From Nemertoderma westbladi (lineage: Eukaryota > Xenacoelomorpha > Nemertodermatida > Nemertodermatidae): a stretch of 27,842 bases of DNA. Every line of letters starts with the position of its first letter. The first letter of the stretch is position 1. A program made the translations under genes and the position numbers. Below, piece by piece: positions 1 to 10,212 of this stretch. The DNA is taken from positions 1 through 27,842 of the forward strand of contig JAUCBJ010000625.1 of NCBI GenBank assembly GCA_032718475.1, written 5' to 3'. The notes under the pieces were generated by a model that saw nothing but the letters and a program-made list of their open reading frames with translations, was not told the origin of the DNA and ran no database searches.

Positions 1-933
1 GGTTAAACCCCACTGTTCTTCTTTCCTCCTCTGATCGGGCTCGACGCTCCGTCCGCCCTCTCGCGACGTCAACCTGTCTCTCTCTGCTCGGTCGCACGTC
101 GCTGGGGATACTCGCGATCCCCCTATTACTTTCCGTCGCCGGTCGTTGCGGTTTACCTATATCGGCCCTCGCATTATCCGCTGACGGTTGTGGGACACTC
201 CCTGCCCCCCCCCCCCCCCCCCCTCTCGCCGCTAACTCTCTGTTGTGGGGTCCTCGTAGCCCCCCCCCACTCGCTACATCTAACTTCGCTACCTCTCTCC
301 CCGCTATTATATACCTCTCTAGTCGACACATCAACCCTACTGCGGTCGGGTCCATTCACCCCCGCCTCTCCCTCTGCTATTGCGTGGCCTACCAGGCCCT
401 CTACTCCCTCCCTACCAACTACGTGGCCTACCAGGCCCTCTGCTTCCTGTCTACTAACTACGTGGCCTACCAGGCCCTCTGCTCCCTGTCTACTAACTAC
501 GTGGCCTACCAGGTCCTCTGTTTCCTGGTTATGCAGGCCTGACGCGTTTACATTAATAGCACCCATATTGGAAACGGAATTATTTTGTTCGTTTGGAACA
601 AAGTTATTTATATTATTCTGCACGACTACGTTATCTGAATTATTTTGTAAATTCGGGCATAGGTCATTATTTAAATTATTCGAATTGTTTTGCGTAATTG
701 CGTTATTTAAATTATTTTGTAGATTCGAATCTGGGTTATTATTTTGATTATTTGAATTATTTTGCGTAGCTACGTTAATATTAGAATTATTTCCTACATT
801 AATACTAGGGGCGTTCTGATTTAAATTTAAATTACTACCACTATGTAAAGCATTACCTGTAATAAAGGTTTGATTAGTGTTGTCCCATACGGTACTATCA
901 ATATTAACAACGTCTACTGTACCATTATTATTA
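1..933 (-). pseudogene. Continuation of the gag-like ORF in two shifted frames
   Basis: Directly after the G9 tract at 937-945 the minus strand is open in the next frame (one base skipped) as an Asn-rich region with many NN, QNN and NNN steps. This becomes four copies of a unit containing EGLVGHVVSR and ends at a TAA at 174-176, just after a second G tract (19 C on the plus strand, 205-223). Again one base further on, a third frame is open to the window edge, starting near GSVPQPSADNARADIGKP and rich in Arg and Glu. The simplest reading is one long gag ORF interrupted twice by homopolymer length changes. I do not recognise the Asn-rich and EGLVGHVVSR modules. They could belong to an unusual gag or to a fused reading frame. 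Confidence 0.45.
205..223. repeat. C19 homopolymer (G19 in the gag sense)
   Basis: Nineteen consecutive C on the plus strand, inside the minus-strand gag-like frame. The frame changes across it. Such a tract is unstable and error-prone in sequencing. Confidence 0.9.
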
Positions 934-2616
934 TTACCCCCCCCCGCTCGTACGGTCGCACCAGTCTTGAGTCTGTCGTGCGGTCCCTGTCAGTGGGGTA
1001 TTAATAAATGTATCTACGGCCCCCGGCTCCCTAAAAATACTCGAGCCGGCCCCGCTTTCAGACGGCGCTTTTCGCACGAGTTGCAACTCGTGCGCCCGTT
1101 TAATCTCATCTCCCGCAGACTCACTCTGTAGTCTCTCTATTTTCTTGTTTTCTCCCTCAGTCTCTGCCACTCTCCTCTTACGCTCCTGGGTGTCCCTAAT
1201 GGCCGACTCTGCAGCACTCTTAATACTCTCCCTTCGTCTCATTTCGCGCTCCTTGCGTTCCTTTTCCTCTCTCGCCTCACGCTCCTTGCGTTCCGCCTCA
1301 CGCTCCTTGCGTTCCCTTTCCTCCCTTGCCTCACGCTCCTTGCGTTCCCCTTCCTCTCTCGCCTCACGCTCCTTGCGTTCCGCCTCACGCTCCTTGCGTT
1401 CCTTTTCCCCTCTCGCCTCACGCTCCTTGCGTTCCGCCTCACGCTCCTTGCGTTCCCTTTCCTCCCTCGCCTCACGCTCCTTGCGTCCCCTTTCCTCTCT
1501 CGCCTCACGCTCCCTACACTCCCTTTCCTCTATCTCATCATACTCCCTTAGGCTTTTCAAAGCCCTTTCGGCCCTCTCTCCTGTTTCTTTAAGCAATGCC
1601 GTTTCCCTCTCTAACCGCACTCTCCCTTCCTCTAGCCGTTCCTTCATTTCTCTATGATCTTTCGCTGCCATGCTGAGACGATATTCGGCACCTATCTCTC
1701 TCACCGCTCTTCCTTTCGCGGAGGATGTAACAGACTTATCGGTTACGACGGACTTCCCCCGCCTTCCTGACCTACTAACTTTCCCCCGCTTCCCGGAGCT
1801 TTCTCCGACCGACGAGGCCGAATCCTCGGGGTTAACCTCGGATTCGCCCCCCTCAGGTCCCCTCCAACCCACTGGTTTCACTCCCCGGGCATCGACCAAG
1901 TATGGCCCTATGTACACTGGCGCTACGCTAGGTTCCATACTCCCACACTCCCATAGTTCAAACAGTTCGCCTGCAATTCCCTGTGCCCTCTCCTCGGCTA
2001 GTTCTCTCTGCCCAAAACGTATTAGGTAATTTAAGTGTCTATCCGACTCACCTAGTCGCTTTCTCAGTCTCACCTCGTCTACCTTCGCCCCTTCCTTCTT
2101 GGCATCCTTTAGCATCCTCCGGGCCGCGATGTAGGCTCGTCGAAGTCGCTCTGAAACCCCGACGTCCTCGTCGCCGACCTCTCCTCCGTCCCTCCGGGTT
2201 CGACGTCGTACCGGCGGCTCCACCGTCGCCGTTCCGGTGGGCCGTCCGTCGCCCTCGGCCTGTAGCTGGCCGGCGACATCGGTACCGATCTCTCCTCCGT
2301 CTCTTCGCGTCCGGCGTCGCACCGTCGGCCCCACCGTCGCCATTTCGGTGGGCCGCTCGTCGCCCTCGGCCGGTAGCTGGCCGGCGACATCGGCGCGCCG
2401 TTCTCCGTCTCGTGTCGACTCGTCTCCATCTCCCTCCGTTGCGCTCCCTTCCTCTCTTGGCTCGACTTCGGGTTCCAGGCCCCCCTCATCCTCAACTTCC
2501 GGTTCGCCCGTTATCGATGGCTTCGGCGTCGTGGGCCTGTATCGCTTGGTCGCGGCCTCGCGGATCGTTTGATCTTCGTCCGGGGTCCGCGGTGGTGTCT
2601 CGCCCGATTCACTCAT
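934..2616 (-). CDS. BEL/Pao-like gag protein, N-terminal and coiled-coil part
   Basis: This 560-residue reading frame starts at an ATG 80 bp inside the LTR edge at 2697, the usual place for gag. An acidic N-terminus is followed by two tandem copies of a roughly 45-residue unit (about residues 76-150) containing AGQL and VRRRTRRDGGE. Next comes a helical block (SERLRRAYIAARRMLKDAKK, from about residue 153) that resembles in position and composition the start of the BEL-like gag at 11474. After a basic Ser/Gly/Lys-rich linker, residues about 350-470 are a highly charged repeat of EREAREE/RKEREAE units, certainly coiled coil or single helix. The frame ends at TAA directly after a run of nine G, and an Asn-rich frame continues beyond it. 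The role as a particle-forming gag is inferred from position and domain order. No zinc knuckle is reached before the window ends. Confidence 0.6.
   Translation of the reverse strand: MSESGETPPRTPDEDQTIREAATKRYRPTTPKPSITGEPEVEDEGGLEPEVEPREEGSATEGDGDESTRDGERRADVAGQLPAEGDERPTEMATVGPTVRRRTRRDGGEIGTDVAGQLQAEGDGRPTGTATVEPPVRRRTRRDGGEVGDEDVGVSERLRRAYIAARRMLKDAKKEGAKVDEVRLRKRLGESDRHLNYLIRFGQRELAEERAQGIAGELFELWECGSMEPSVAPVYIGPYLVDARGVKPVGWRGPEGGESEVNPEDSASSVGESSGKRGKVSRSGRRGKSVVTDKSVTSSAKGRAVREIGAEYRLSMAAKDHREMKERLEEGRVRLERETALLKETGERAERALKSLREYDEIEERECREREAREERGRKEREAREERERKEREAERKEREARGEKERKEREAERKEREAREEGERKEREAREERERKEREAERKEREAREEKERKEREMRRRESIKSAAESAIRDTQERKRRVAETEGENKKIERLQSESAGDEIKRAHELQLVRKAPSESGAGSSIFREPGAVDTFINTPLTGTARQTQDWCDRTSGGG
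937..945. repeat. C9 homopolymer (G9) at the gag frame break
   Basis: Nine C on the plus strand. The minus-strand frame ends Gly-Gly-Gly-stop here, while the frame shifted by one base reads on through an Asn-rich region. Confidence 0.9.
1240..1520 (-). repeat. Short tandem coding repeat (charged helix)
   Basis: About a dozen near-identical 15-30 bp units based on CCTCACGCTCCTTGCGTTCC on the plus strand. On the minus strand they encode the alternating Arg/Glu/Lys helix of the gag-like protein. Small differences between units suggest expansion by slippage or unequal exchange. Confidence 0.85.
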
Positions 2617-2696
2617 CTCGTCTGCTCGGTGGAGTTCGACTAGCTAGCAGTATAGTTCTCAGAGTTTAACTGGGGCGGCAGCTCGGATTTAGTTAC

Positions 2697-3230
2697 TGTG
2701 ACGGGATCCAGGAGGGATCCCGATTTATCCGATGTGGTAATTTAGTCCACGCGTCCCCGCCGTGTATAAGGGTGAAATAAAGGTAATTGAGTTCTGAAGT
2801 TCGGTGTATAATAATAATAGGGCATATGATATAGATATAGATATAATGTGTACAAGGCGGGATACGGTAACTAAAGTCCCGTGATCCCCTAACTAAACTA
2901 ATTGACTGTACCCTACGCTAGCACTGCTGCACTGAGATAACTGAATCACTGATTAATAGGTTATTGGTTATATTGCACGATGGCCTTACTGCTACTCAAT
3001 CGATGCCATTCCCCACTCTGATTGGTTAATACCCTTGTTGGCGCCCCGTGGAGTATTCCCGTTCACTCCACCTGTTCTCCCTGGGTTAGGGGTTTGGCCC
3101 CTGACCCTCTATTGTGTGCTTCCTTCCCACTCTTATTGGGATGGCACGAGTTGGTTAATTGCCCAATCTCGTGGCTCCCAATATTGCTTATCGGCTTATA
3201 ACTTTATGGGGTGTTGGCGGGATTGAATAA
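2697..3230 (-). mobile_element. Left part of an LTR (5' LTR of the minus-strand gag element)
   Basis: The block begins TGTGACGGGATCC followed by GGATCCC, and closely resembles the start of the better-defined LTR at 22731 (TGTGACGGGATC, then GGGATCCCGA, then ACGCGTC after about 20-30 bp). Both blocks also carry a related hairpin several hundred bp in, here CACGAG-TTGG paired with CCAA-CTCGTG (3145-3173), and end in a similar GCGGGATTGAA-type sequence near 3218. Because gag starts 80 bp to the left on the minus strand, this should be the U5 end of a 5' LTR. No classical TGG primer-binding site is visible next to 2697. The outer (right) end could not be located, so the LTR may extend beyond 3230. 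Confidence 0.55.
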
Positions 3231-4659
3231 GCTAACACGTACCATACGCGCTCACCCATTAATACTTGGAACTAAACTCGCCAAGTTAGACGAACACAAT
3301 AAGTTTATACGTTTCGAATGTTTCCGGCGCTTTCTGACTCCGTTCCGTAACGTCGATAGTCAGTTCAAGGACCGCGCGCTGACCAAACTCAGTCTGAGAG
3401 ACTCAGCTGCGGAGAAACTGAGTAGCGCTGGATTTGCCGTTTTTCAAGACATTTGTATACAGAACTTACATTCATCTGTCATACAAAGACCTCGAATACC
3501 TACAGGATATTCTGTCGTGGAAATACAGACAGTGGGTCCACTTACGGAAACAGACGCACCCACTTCGTCTATGCAGCTGGAGGATGAGCCAGTATGCTTG
3601 GAATCAGAAGCGATTCAGCCTACAGCTTCCCGGAGCAGTGACAATGATTATGTCATAGAGTGGTATCAAGGTCCACAACGTCTCACAGCGTACGATTATC
3701 GACACGCCAACTACGTTTCTCGAAAACGTTGTCGGTTATGCGCATCGAGAGACCACTTCACCCCTCTCGACTCCAACGCACCTTGCTCCTATTTCCTCGA
3801 ACAACCGATGATGGAAATATATTGTGCTTATTGCAGACTTAATAACTCTCATATTTTTGCCGTCTGCCCACAATTTATGACTCAATGTCACTACTGTCAA
3901 CTTAAAGGACATGAAAGTTACAATTGTCCCTTTAATCGCGATTTAGAGAGCGTAGACGAGATGATCACCCTGCGATACATACGAGCTTGGGAAGCGAACG
4001 CAGATTTACATTGCGAATCCAGACATCGCTATTACCCTGGATGAGCTTACGAGGGAGTTTACGCGTTCCATCCTTACCTATTCGCGTCGATTGAACAGAA
4101 AACACGCGTACCAAGTTACGAGTTAATAAAGCGTGTTGGTGAGTGTATTTCCACCAAGTTTGTCAGGAAATACCTTAGAAACGTTAACCCTAATGATATA
4201 ACCACATATCACCTGATCAATTTTATCCGTCAGGACCCTGAGTATGGCGACATTTTCGTAAACTCGCATCCTGAACTCCAGGAAGTATCTCGGCACCCAT
4301 ATGAATATCGAACCCGAGAACGCGAGTTGCAGAGAACCATTAAACCGAGAAAGTTCCTCACCACTCACGGTCCACCCACCGCTAGTGTCCAGACGACCCG
4401 TCAAGGACCCGTAGGAGCTGCTGTCCTGAGACGCGCTCTAAAGGCCGTTAGATCTCGCTCCACTGAGGTTGATATTAATCAACCAGGTACTTCGACCGGC
4501 GGGTATACCGATCGTAACCCTGCACCTTCTGATGCAATTATATTGCACCCTTCGCCTAGGAGCTACAGCCCTCCTCGTAAAGTGGCTCGCCCCAAAGAGA
4601 AAAGGACTCTTGCTAGCCTCAAGAAACTGCGTAAACGCCGTCCGCGCAAGAAAGACTAA
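3202..4659 (+). CDS. Zinc-knuckle (CCHC) retroelement ORF with one in-frame TGA
   Basis: The plus strand is open from 3202 to a TAA at 4657-4659, except for a TGA at 4042-4044. No ATG occurs in frame before 3571, so the true start is unclear (5' truncation, an upstream exon, or a non-AUG start near 3211). A cysteine cluster (CRLC...C, about residue 170) is followed by CAYC-5-H-4-C and the canonical knuckle CHYC-4-H-4-C (about residues 205-235). After the TGA the frame goes on through YGDIFVNSHPELQE and ends in a strongly basic tail (LKKLRKRRPRKKD). The order (extra Cys pair, two knuckles, an AN-containing stretch, an F/YGD motif, then a basic tail) matches the ORF at 18151-19185, so they look like distant relatives. 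A nucleic-acid-binding role is inferred from the knuckles. The TGA is explained by CGA-to-TGA change. Confidence 0.55.
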
Positions 4660-5760
4660 CTGTTTAGAGTATTTTTATATTTTAGAAATTGTGATTTTGT
4701 ATATTTTATAGACTTAAATCCCATTTTCTGGGAGCGGTGTAAAAGCTTTTGTGGGATAACTGATTCGTTTGCCTTGTTGGCCAGTTCCCCCCCGGTCACT
4801 AGAATACTCTAAAGGGATCTATAGCTAAAAATAGTGCAAGCTACCAGCTTATTGGCTGATTTGCTGTACGCAGGTATCTGGGCTCTGTTTAATCGGCCAA
4901 CCAGCCTAGGGAGGTTGCGTCATAGCCTTGTTTTGTATCTCCCAATAGAATTTGAGTTAGCCTTGATTTTGACCTATCACAGAGCTACTGAACTGAAATT
5001 TTCCTATCTCACTGCTCTTTCTCTGTGTTGAACGGGAGCTTCGTGGAATAAGGGTAGTTGGTATCCTCGTATAGAGTAGTAGTCACGAGTTTTTCAAAGC
5101 CACGAAAGAACGGCTTTATAGTGTTTTGTGCTTTTCTGCTTTTTAGCTCAACACTAGTAGGTTTAATTATAAGGACATATATCCTTTAACCTGACATACC
5201 GACCAAACTCTGTGAATATCACTCTGCTGAAACATTGCAAACTCATAACAATCAGTGTTCAGTTGTTGTTTTATACTGCTATTTACTGTCAGTTCTTCAT
5301 AATATGGTTGATGAATAATTATATTTGGAATAACGATAAATAACCCCGAAACCCAATATTCTTGATATACCGAAGGTAAGAGAGAAAGGTTACAGATAAA
5401 CGATTGTGACTTATGTTAAAGTGGTTTGAAGTGAATCTAATGTTATTTGATAGACCCTACATGAGTCAGTCTGTGTTCCTTTTATATGTGACTAAAATCA
5501 GTGAAGATCGGCAGATTAGTGTGCAGTATTGTGCAGCATTGTGTATGAGTGAGTCTGTTAAAGAAGCATTTCCTAAAGAATGCGCCATATATGTGAATTA
5601 TAATTAAGCCATATCGTTGTGAGTAGTTTAAGTCATAACTCTGTTTATATAGATAAAGCGCCACGTCCTAAAGGAACTGTTAATATTCCCCGAAGGTGAA
5701 TAATATTGTCAGAGATTATATAATACTGTCAGTCGAATAATACATTAGGCTTGCATAGCA
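4660..5760. other. Non-coding stretch
   Basis: Only short open frames (up to about 65 codons) without recognisable motifs. The sequence is moderately AT-rich and may include the remaining part of the LTR starting at 2697, but no LTR end, polypurine tract or target duplication could be identified. Confidence 0.5.
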
Positions 5761-5773
5761 ATAAGATTAAGCC

Positions 5774-5835
5774 GTCGAACCCAATCTCCCGGGTATAACC
5801 AGCGGGTGAATGATCGCGCACAGATTGGTTTCGAC
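5774..5835. repeat. Inverted repeat, 13 of 14 bp
   Basis: GTCGAACCCAATCT (5774-5787) is the reverse complement of AGATTGGTTTCGAC (5822-5835) with one mismatch. The 34-nt loop holds a further short CCCG/CGGG pairing. It could form a branched RNA; function unknown. Confidence 0.7.
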
Positions 5836-6984
5836 TAGTGTAGTGAATCAAATACTTGTCGTAGGCTAAAAAGCGATTTAATATCTAGAAGACATCCTAA
5901 TTTGGCGGGTTAAACTGCCAAAGGTCTGAAAGCGCGAACAAGCTTACCGCTTTAGTTGTATGATTCAACTTATCCTGTTTTTTTTGTATTGGGTACAATC
6001 TTTCAGATCGTAGGTGTGGGTGGGTGTCGCGGTGTGTGGGGTAGGTTAGTGGGTTGGTGTATGTTGATTTTATGTTCATTTTCGTCGGAGATCGGGAGTG
6101 GGAGAGGTGATGAGTTGGGGCAGTTCCGCGGCAATAATAATACTGCCTCTCAATAAAGAGACCCCCTTTACTGCTATCAGGGACGCGTTGTTCGACAGAG
6201 CCCCGTCAGCAAAAACAGCCAGTACCGCTAGTCGGTGGGGTTGACTTGTTGACGAGAGGCTATTTACAGGCGCATCGGTCAACCATTACTGACCTTATAT
6301 ATTTTAGTGATAATTAATGTATTTCAGTGGAGGATTATATATGTTTTAGTGAAAATTATATAGTGAAAAAACCATTTAATTTGTGTAAAAACCGTTCGTT
6401 TTTAAAATCCGCGAGCGTCAGTTCGGATTGTAATAGAGATGAGAACTGCTAAGCAACATATTTTATATATATTTTTACGTAAATAAAATATATTTCCATA
6501 TAATATAATTCCATAACTGCATTATTATATAATATATCCTTTCGGTGTTGTTTGCTGATGAGAATATAGTTGAACAATGCATATTAACGGACCCATTTAT
6601 AGAATTAAATGTTTACACTGAGATGCTACTATTGTGAGTCTAGACAAATAATCATACTAGGTAGATATAGAAATGAAAGTCTATAATTGTAAGTAGACTT
6701 CCTTTTATTTGCATATATATATAGTGTAGTCTTAGTCTATAAGTATGTGTTGTGTTAACATTACTTTACTTTAGTAGCAGTACTTTACTTTCTATTTCTA
6801 AAAATTGAAATGGCGGCGGCGGTGGGGTGTGTGTCTGTGTTTGTCACAGGCTATTTTACACTACACTTCTTCTATTTCACCCACTTTCTCCATTCCTTAC
6901 ATGATTTCAACGCCCAATCAAAGTGCATCTCAATAACCAGGGATCTATATCAAGGGAAGGTCGACGTGTAATACATAGGAATCA
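5836..6984. other. AT-rich non-coding stretch
   Basis: TA-rich runs and short repeats, with a GT-rich patch near 6008-6060 and a GGCGGCGGCGG patch near 6811. No gene, RNA or mobile-element boundary recognised. Confidence 0.5.
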
Positions 6985-7045
6985 TAAGGTTGAATTATTA
7001 AGAGCAGCAGTAGAACCAGTACTCATATATATAATCGTCCTGCTG
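6985..7045 (+). pseudogene. RTE-type RT scrap, plus strand
   Basis: GTTGAATTATTAAGAGCAGC and the following bases match, with changes, the RTE segment around 8290-8330 that encodes FRAAVVPVLLYGS. Only about 60 bp are preserved, directly before an opposite-strand RTE piece. Confidence 0.5.
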
Positions 7046-7109
7046 TATTAAAGTTGGACATTGAGATGCTATGCTTGTTTAACAAAAATACTTGCCACCA
7101 CCATGCAAT

Positions 7110-7545
7110 CCACAATTGGCAATCGAATCAGCGTGCATTAAGAATGCTACTGTATGACGGCTTAACAACAAAATTGCACCGCCACAACTCCCTATCCACC
7201 ATCGCTTTAGCGAGATTATTTGCATCTTCAAGGCCAGTGTCCTTTAAGACGCGTCTCATGAAAGTCATGGGTTGTCCACCATGCTTATTTTCTCCATGGG
7301 GCTGCCAAAACTCTAGATTGTGCACAGGCTGGTCCTCACGGCGAAAACAATGTCCTGCAAAGCGGAGGCGGCTTTATTCAAGTATCAAGCTTGGGGGCAC
7401 CAATGAGACACCCCCAATGTTATAGTGTCTGGTTGGAGATGTGTGCATTGTATTTGACACAGTGAACAACCCGAGGTAACATTATTGTGAATGTGCCAAC
7501 CAGAAATTTGGTAGTCCATATATGGTCCTATATGTTCGTCCATGC
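7110..7545 (-). pseudogene. RTE-type non-LTR retrotransposon, RT C-terminal fragment
   Basis: Read on the minus strand, 7128-7325 encodes VHNLEFWQPHG, GGQPMTFMRRVLKDTGLEDA and a DRELWR motif. This is the typical C-terminal tail of RTE/RTE-X ORF2 (VHxLxxWxPxHG...GRPxxTYxDxLKxDTGL...DRxxWR). Bases 7420-7545 carry the preceding segment (related to 10213-10340 and 8330-8460) with frameshifts. The catalytic core is absent, so this is a dead 3' fragment. At about 7540 the homology flips to the plus strand. Confidence 0.65.
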
Positions 7546-7571
7546 TCAGGACACTAAATCTCTGGATGGGA

Positions 7572-7709
7572 GTCCGTCCCCTTTACCCCCACCAGGGCAA
7601 CAGGGGCTCTGCCCTCCCGAAACCGCTGGGCAGCAGCGCCCTCAGACCAAAAGATAAACTTCACAAATTGTGCGCACCATAGAAATTAAATTCCTGGATC
7701 CGCCCCTGT
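7572..7709. mobile_element. Possible hAT-like terminal segment
   Basis: The right end, read on the minus strand, begins CAGGGGCGGATCCAGGAATT. CAGGGGCGGATCC is a common terminal sequence of hAT-family DNA transposons. The segment inside it is GC-richer than the surroundings. I could not find a matching opposite terminus or an 8-bp target duplication, so only one end is suggested. Confidence 0.35.
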
Positions 7710-8174
7710 ATATTACATTACACTTTCACATTTTTGATCAAATGTGTTCACATTTGAACAAATCTGCGTTTTCTGGTGGCCTGAACTGTAATTCTCATCA
7801 TCTACCTACAAAAAGATATCCAGTGTTTAATCGCTAAATACAACAAAACGCACATGGAAATCCTACAGGTATTAAGTAAGCAAGACATGCTTATTGAAGA
7901 GTTTGATTAGTGAAGGGTATTTGTTGATGTTTGAATCAACCAATGAAATGCCTTGATTGATGTTGTGAGTTGAAGAACATTTACAGTAATTATAATATTT
8001 TAATTAGGAATTTTGTAATTAACTAATTCAATATGATCTATATGACAACTTAATTTACAAATCATCTACTTTATTATCTCTACCTTTATTATTAATACCT
8101 ACCGTCTCTTACTAAACCGATGATGACCCAGCTGTCTTCCCTTTGTTACCGTCTCTTAGTAAACCGTGACAAGT
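7710..8174. other. Non-coding stretch
   Basis: AT-rich. A roughly 20-bp ACCGTCTCTTAcTAAACCG-type sequence occurs twice (near 8100 and 8148). No gene seen. Confidence 0.5.
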
Positions 8175-8745
8175 AAACCTTAAAAGTCAGGTGAAGACCT
8201 TCGAATACGTAAGGGAAAGGCATGGGCAGTCTTGAATGGGCTTTCCAGGATTTAGAAGTCACCGAGAATTAATTGTAAACTTAAGGTCCGATTATTTAGA
8301 GCAGCAGTAGTTCCAGTACTCCTCTATGGGAGTCCATGCTGGGCTCTAACTGCTGAGGACACCAAATCTCTGGATGGCACATTCACAAGAATGCTACGTC
8401 GGGTTCATTGTGTCAAGTACAATGCACACATCTCCAACCAGACACTATACATAATTTGAGGTATCTCATTGGTTTCAGCAAGCTTGGTACTCGAACAAAA
8501 CCGCCTCTGTTTGTAGGGCATAGTTGAGTACAAGCCTGTGCACAATCTTGTACTTTGGTAGCCACATGGAATTAAGCATGGTGGACTTCACATGACTTTC
8601 TTGAGACGCATCTTAAAGGACACTGGCCTTGAAGATGCGGATGATCTAGCAAATGTCATGGGTGATAGGGAGTTGTGGCGGTGCAATTTTGTTGACAAGC
8701 CGTCACAGCATTCTTAAAAATGCCTAAAATTGCCTTGATTACAGC
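8175..8745 (+). pseudogene. RTE-type non-LTR retrotransposon, RT C-terminal fragment
   Basis: On the plus strand the frames successively read GEDLRIRK, then LLYGSPCWALTAEDTKSLDG with TFTRMLRRVHCVKYNA, and then relics of the tail also seen at 7110-7545 (VHN..., H.MTFLRRILKDTGLEDADD, DRELWR). LLYGSxCWALT followed by LRR is the hallmark of RTE-clade RT just after the palm domain. Frameshifts and stops break it several times. It lies in inverted orientation to the copy at 7110-7545 and acts as an uninterrupted reference for the split copy at 10213-10369 / 20957-21210. Confidence 0.7.
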
Positions 8746-9324
8746 ATGACAATTGTGGATGCATGGTGGTGGCGCAAATATTTCGAGTAAAACAATTCAT
8801 CTTAAAGCGCAGTGCAATACAACAGCTGACTGTGTGAGTTCATTCCATGGGGTGACAAGGAGAAGGGTAATTTATCCGTTGAATTAATTAATTTACAATT
8901 GAATAATTATTGATGAAATTCTTTCAAAATTATAAGATGTAATTTTCGCGAAAAAAAATTTCTTAAGATGATGCATTATTAGTAAATGTAAACGCAAAAA
9001 TAATAAATTATAAATTGTTAAACAAATTGAGTATGGGTGATTATAATATATTCTCCCAATGGATGGAATTAAATATATTTCTCTTTCTGTGAAATTAGTA
9101 TGAACTTTGATCTCGTAAATTATGTATTAATAAATCTCACTTATCGTTGACTAACAATGCGAATAAATTAATGAATTAAGATTGTTTGGTCGGATAACGA
9201 TTTACTGATGACGTCATGACTATAGCTTCAATAACTAAATTATTTGAATATTCAATAGGATTTTGCTTGAAAAAATAATTATCTACATTACATATTATTA
9301 TATCCCACGTAATATTATTCCTTA
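8746..9324. other. AT-rich non-coding stretch
   Basis: No open frame of note and no recognised repeat boundary. It ends at a G26 homopolymer. Confidence 0.5.
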
Positions 9325-9350
9325 GGGGGGGGGGGGGGGGGGGGGGGGGG
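9325..9350. repeat. G26 homopolymer
   Basis: Twenty-six consecutive G, lying about 34 bp downstream (minus sense) of the stop codon of the CR1-like ORF. It could be the element's 3' simple-repeat tail (poly-C in its sense) or a microsatellite. Confidence 0.9.
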
Positions 9351-9383
9351 AGGCGCTTTTTAACACAGTCAATGAAAACCTAT

Positions 9384-10212
9384 TCAAGCAAGACACCAAC
9401 TAGATTTAACTGCAGATTTAATTGAATGGTGATTATCTAGGTTTTTAATTTCATTAGGCAGAGCGTTCCAATTTTTAAGACCGTTAAAAAAGAAAGTATC
9501 AGATTCGAAGGATTTACAATTCGGGAGGTAGAAGTTTGAAGCACTAGCTGCGCGACTTTATGCACATGGTTAAGGCGTAGCTGCTTAACTCTACTATCTA
9601 AGTTAAGTAGTCCAGATTCAGAAAAGTCATCTGGAGTTAGGTGGTGCCTAGGTTTGTAGTCTTTAATAAATCGTACTACTTTATTCTGAGCTACTTGTAA
9701 TTTACATTTACGCTGTTTGGTTAAGCCTTCATACCAAGAAGAGCATGCATAGTCCATGTGACACTGTATTAAAGAAGAGCAATGTAACTTGCGGGAGTCG
9801 GTGTTTAAACTATTTTTATTTCTGTATAGAAACCTAAGCCTACTGTTAACTTTCGAGAAAATATTTTTCACTGTGCTTTCTCCTGATAAGCTGTTATCCA
9901 ATGTGGCGCCTAAATATTTAACTTCCTTTTTATTTTCAATCTTATGTCCATTAGTAGTGACTTCAAACTTAGTTACCTTCTTTAACTTTCTTTTAGAACC
10001 AAACAAAATACTTTCGGTCTTACCGTAGTGAATGGATAGCTTATTATCAACCAACCACTCATTACAGGATTCTAGAACTGCACTTAACTTTTGGGAAATA
10101 TGGATAGGATCTTTATGAGAGAAAATAAGAGCACTGTCGTCGGCAAATAAAATCAGTTTAAAATCGGGATCTATTACTACTTATCATATCATTTACATAG
10201 CATACAAAAATC
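9384..10212 (-). pseudogene. CR1/Jockey-type non-LTR reverse transcriptase, 3' fragment
   Basis: On the minus strand the frame contains LILFADDSALIFS, with the RT catalytic box FADD (about 10110-10130). It continues with NEWLVDNKLSIHYGKTE and ILFGSKRKLKK, EVKYLGATLDNSLSG, the thumb-like QCHMDYACSSWYEGL and QNKVVRFI. This order is characteristic of CR1-clade ORF2 found widely in aquatic invertebrates. Near 10167 a frameshift separates the FADD frame from the upstream CYVNDM motif. Near 9530 another shift moves to the frame reading FFFNGLKNWNALPNEIK, which ends at a natural stop (9384-9386). The 5' end is cut where RTE sequence begins at about 10213. The endonuclease and fingers are absent, so the copy is inactive. 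Confidence 0.8.

Noticed and set aside
1145-1657. Plus-strand Ser/Leu/Arg-rich ORF
   Set aside because: It is a shadow of the repetitive charged helix on the minus strand.
6076-6282. Minus-strand ORF of 68 codons
   Set aside because: Short, no motif, in non-coding DNA between elements.
6550-6570. Second hammerhead (GCTGATGAGAATA)
   Set aside because: No stem II and no GAAA core follow.
7054-7425. Plus-strand ORF of 123 codons
   Set aside because: It is the antisense of the RTE C-terminal fragment; the minus strand carries the recognisable motifs.
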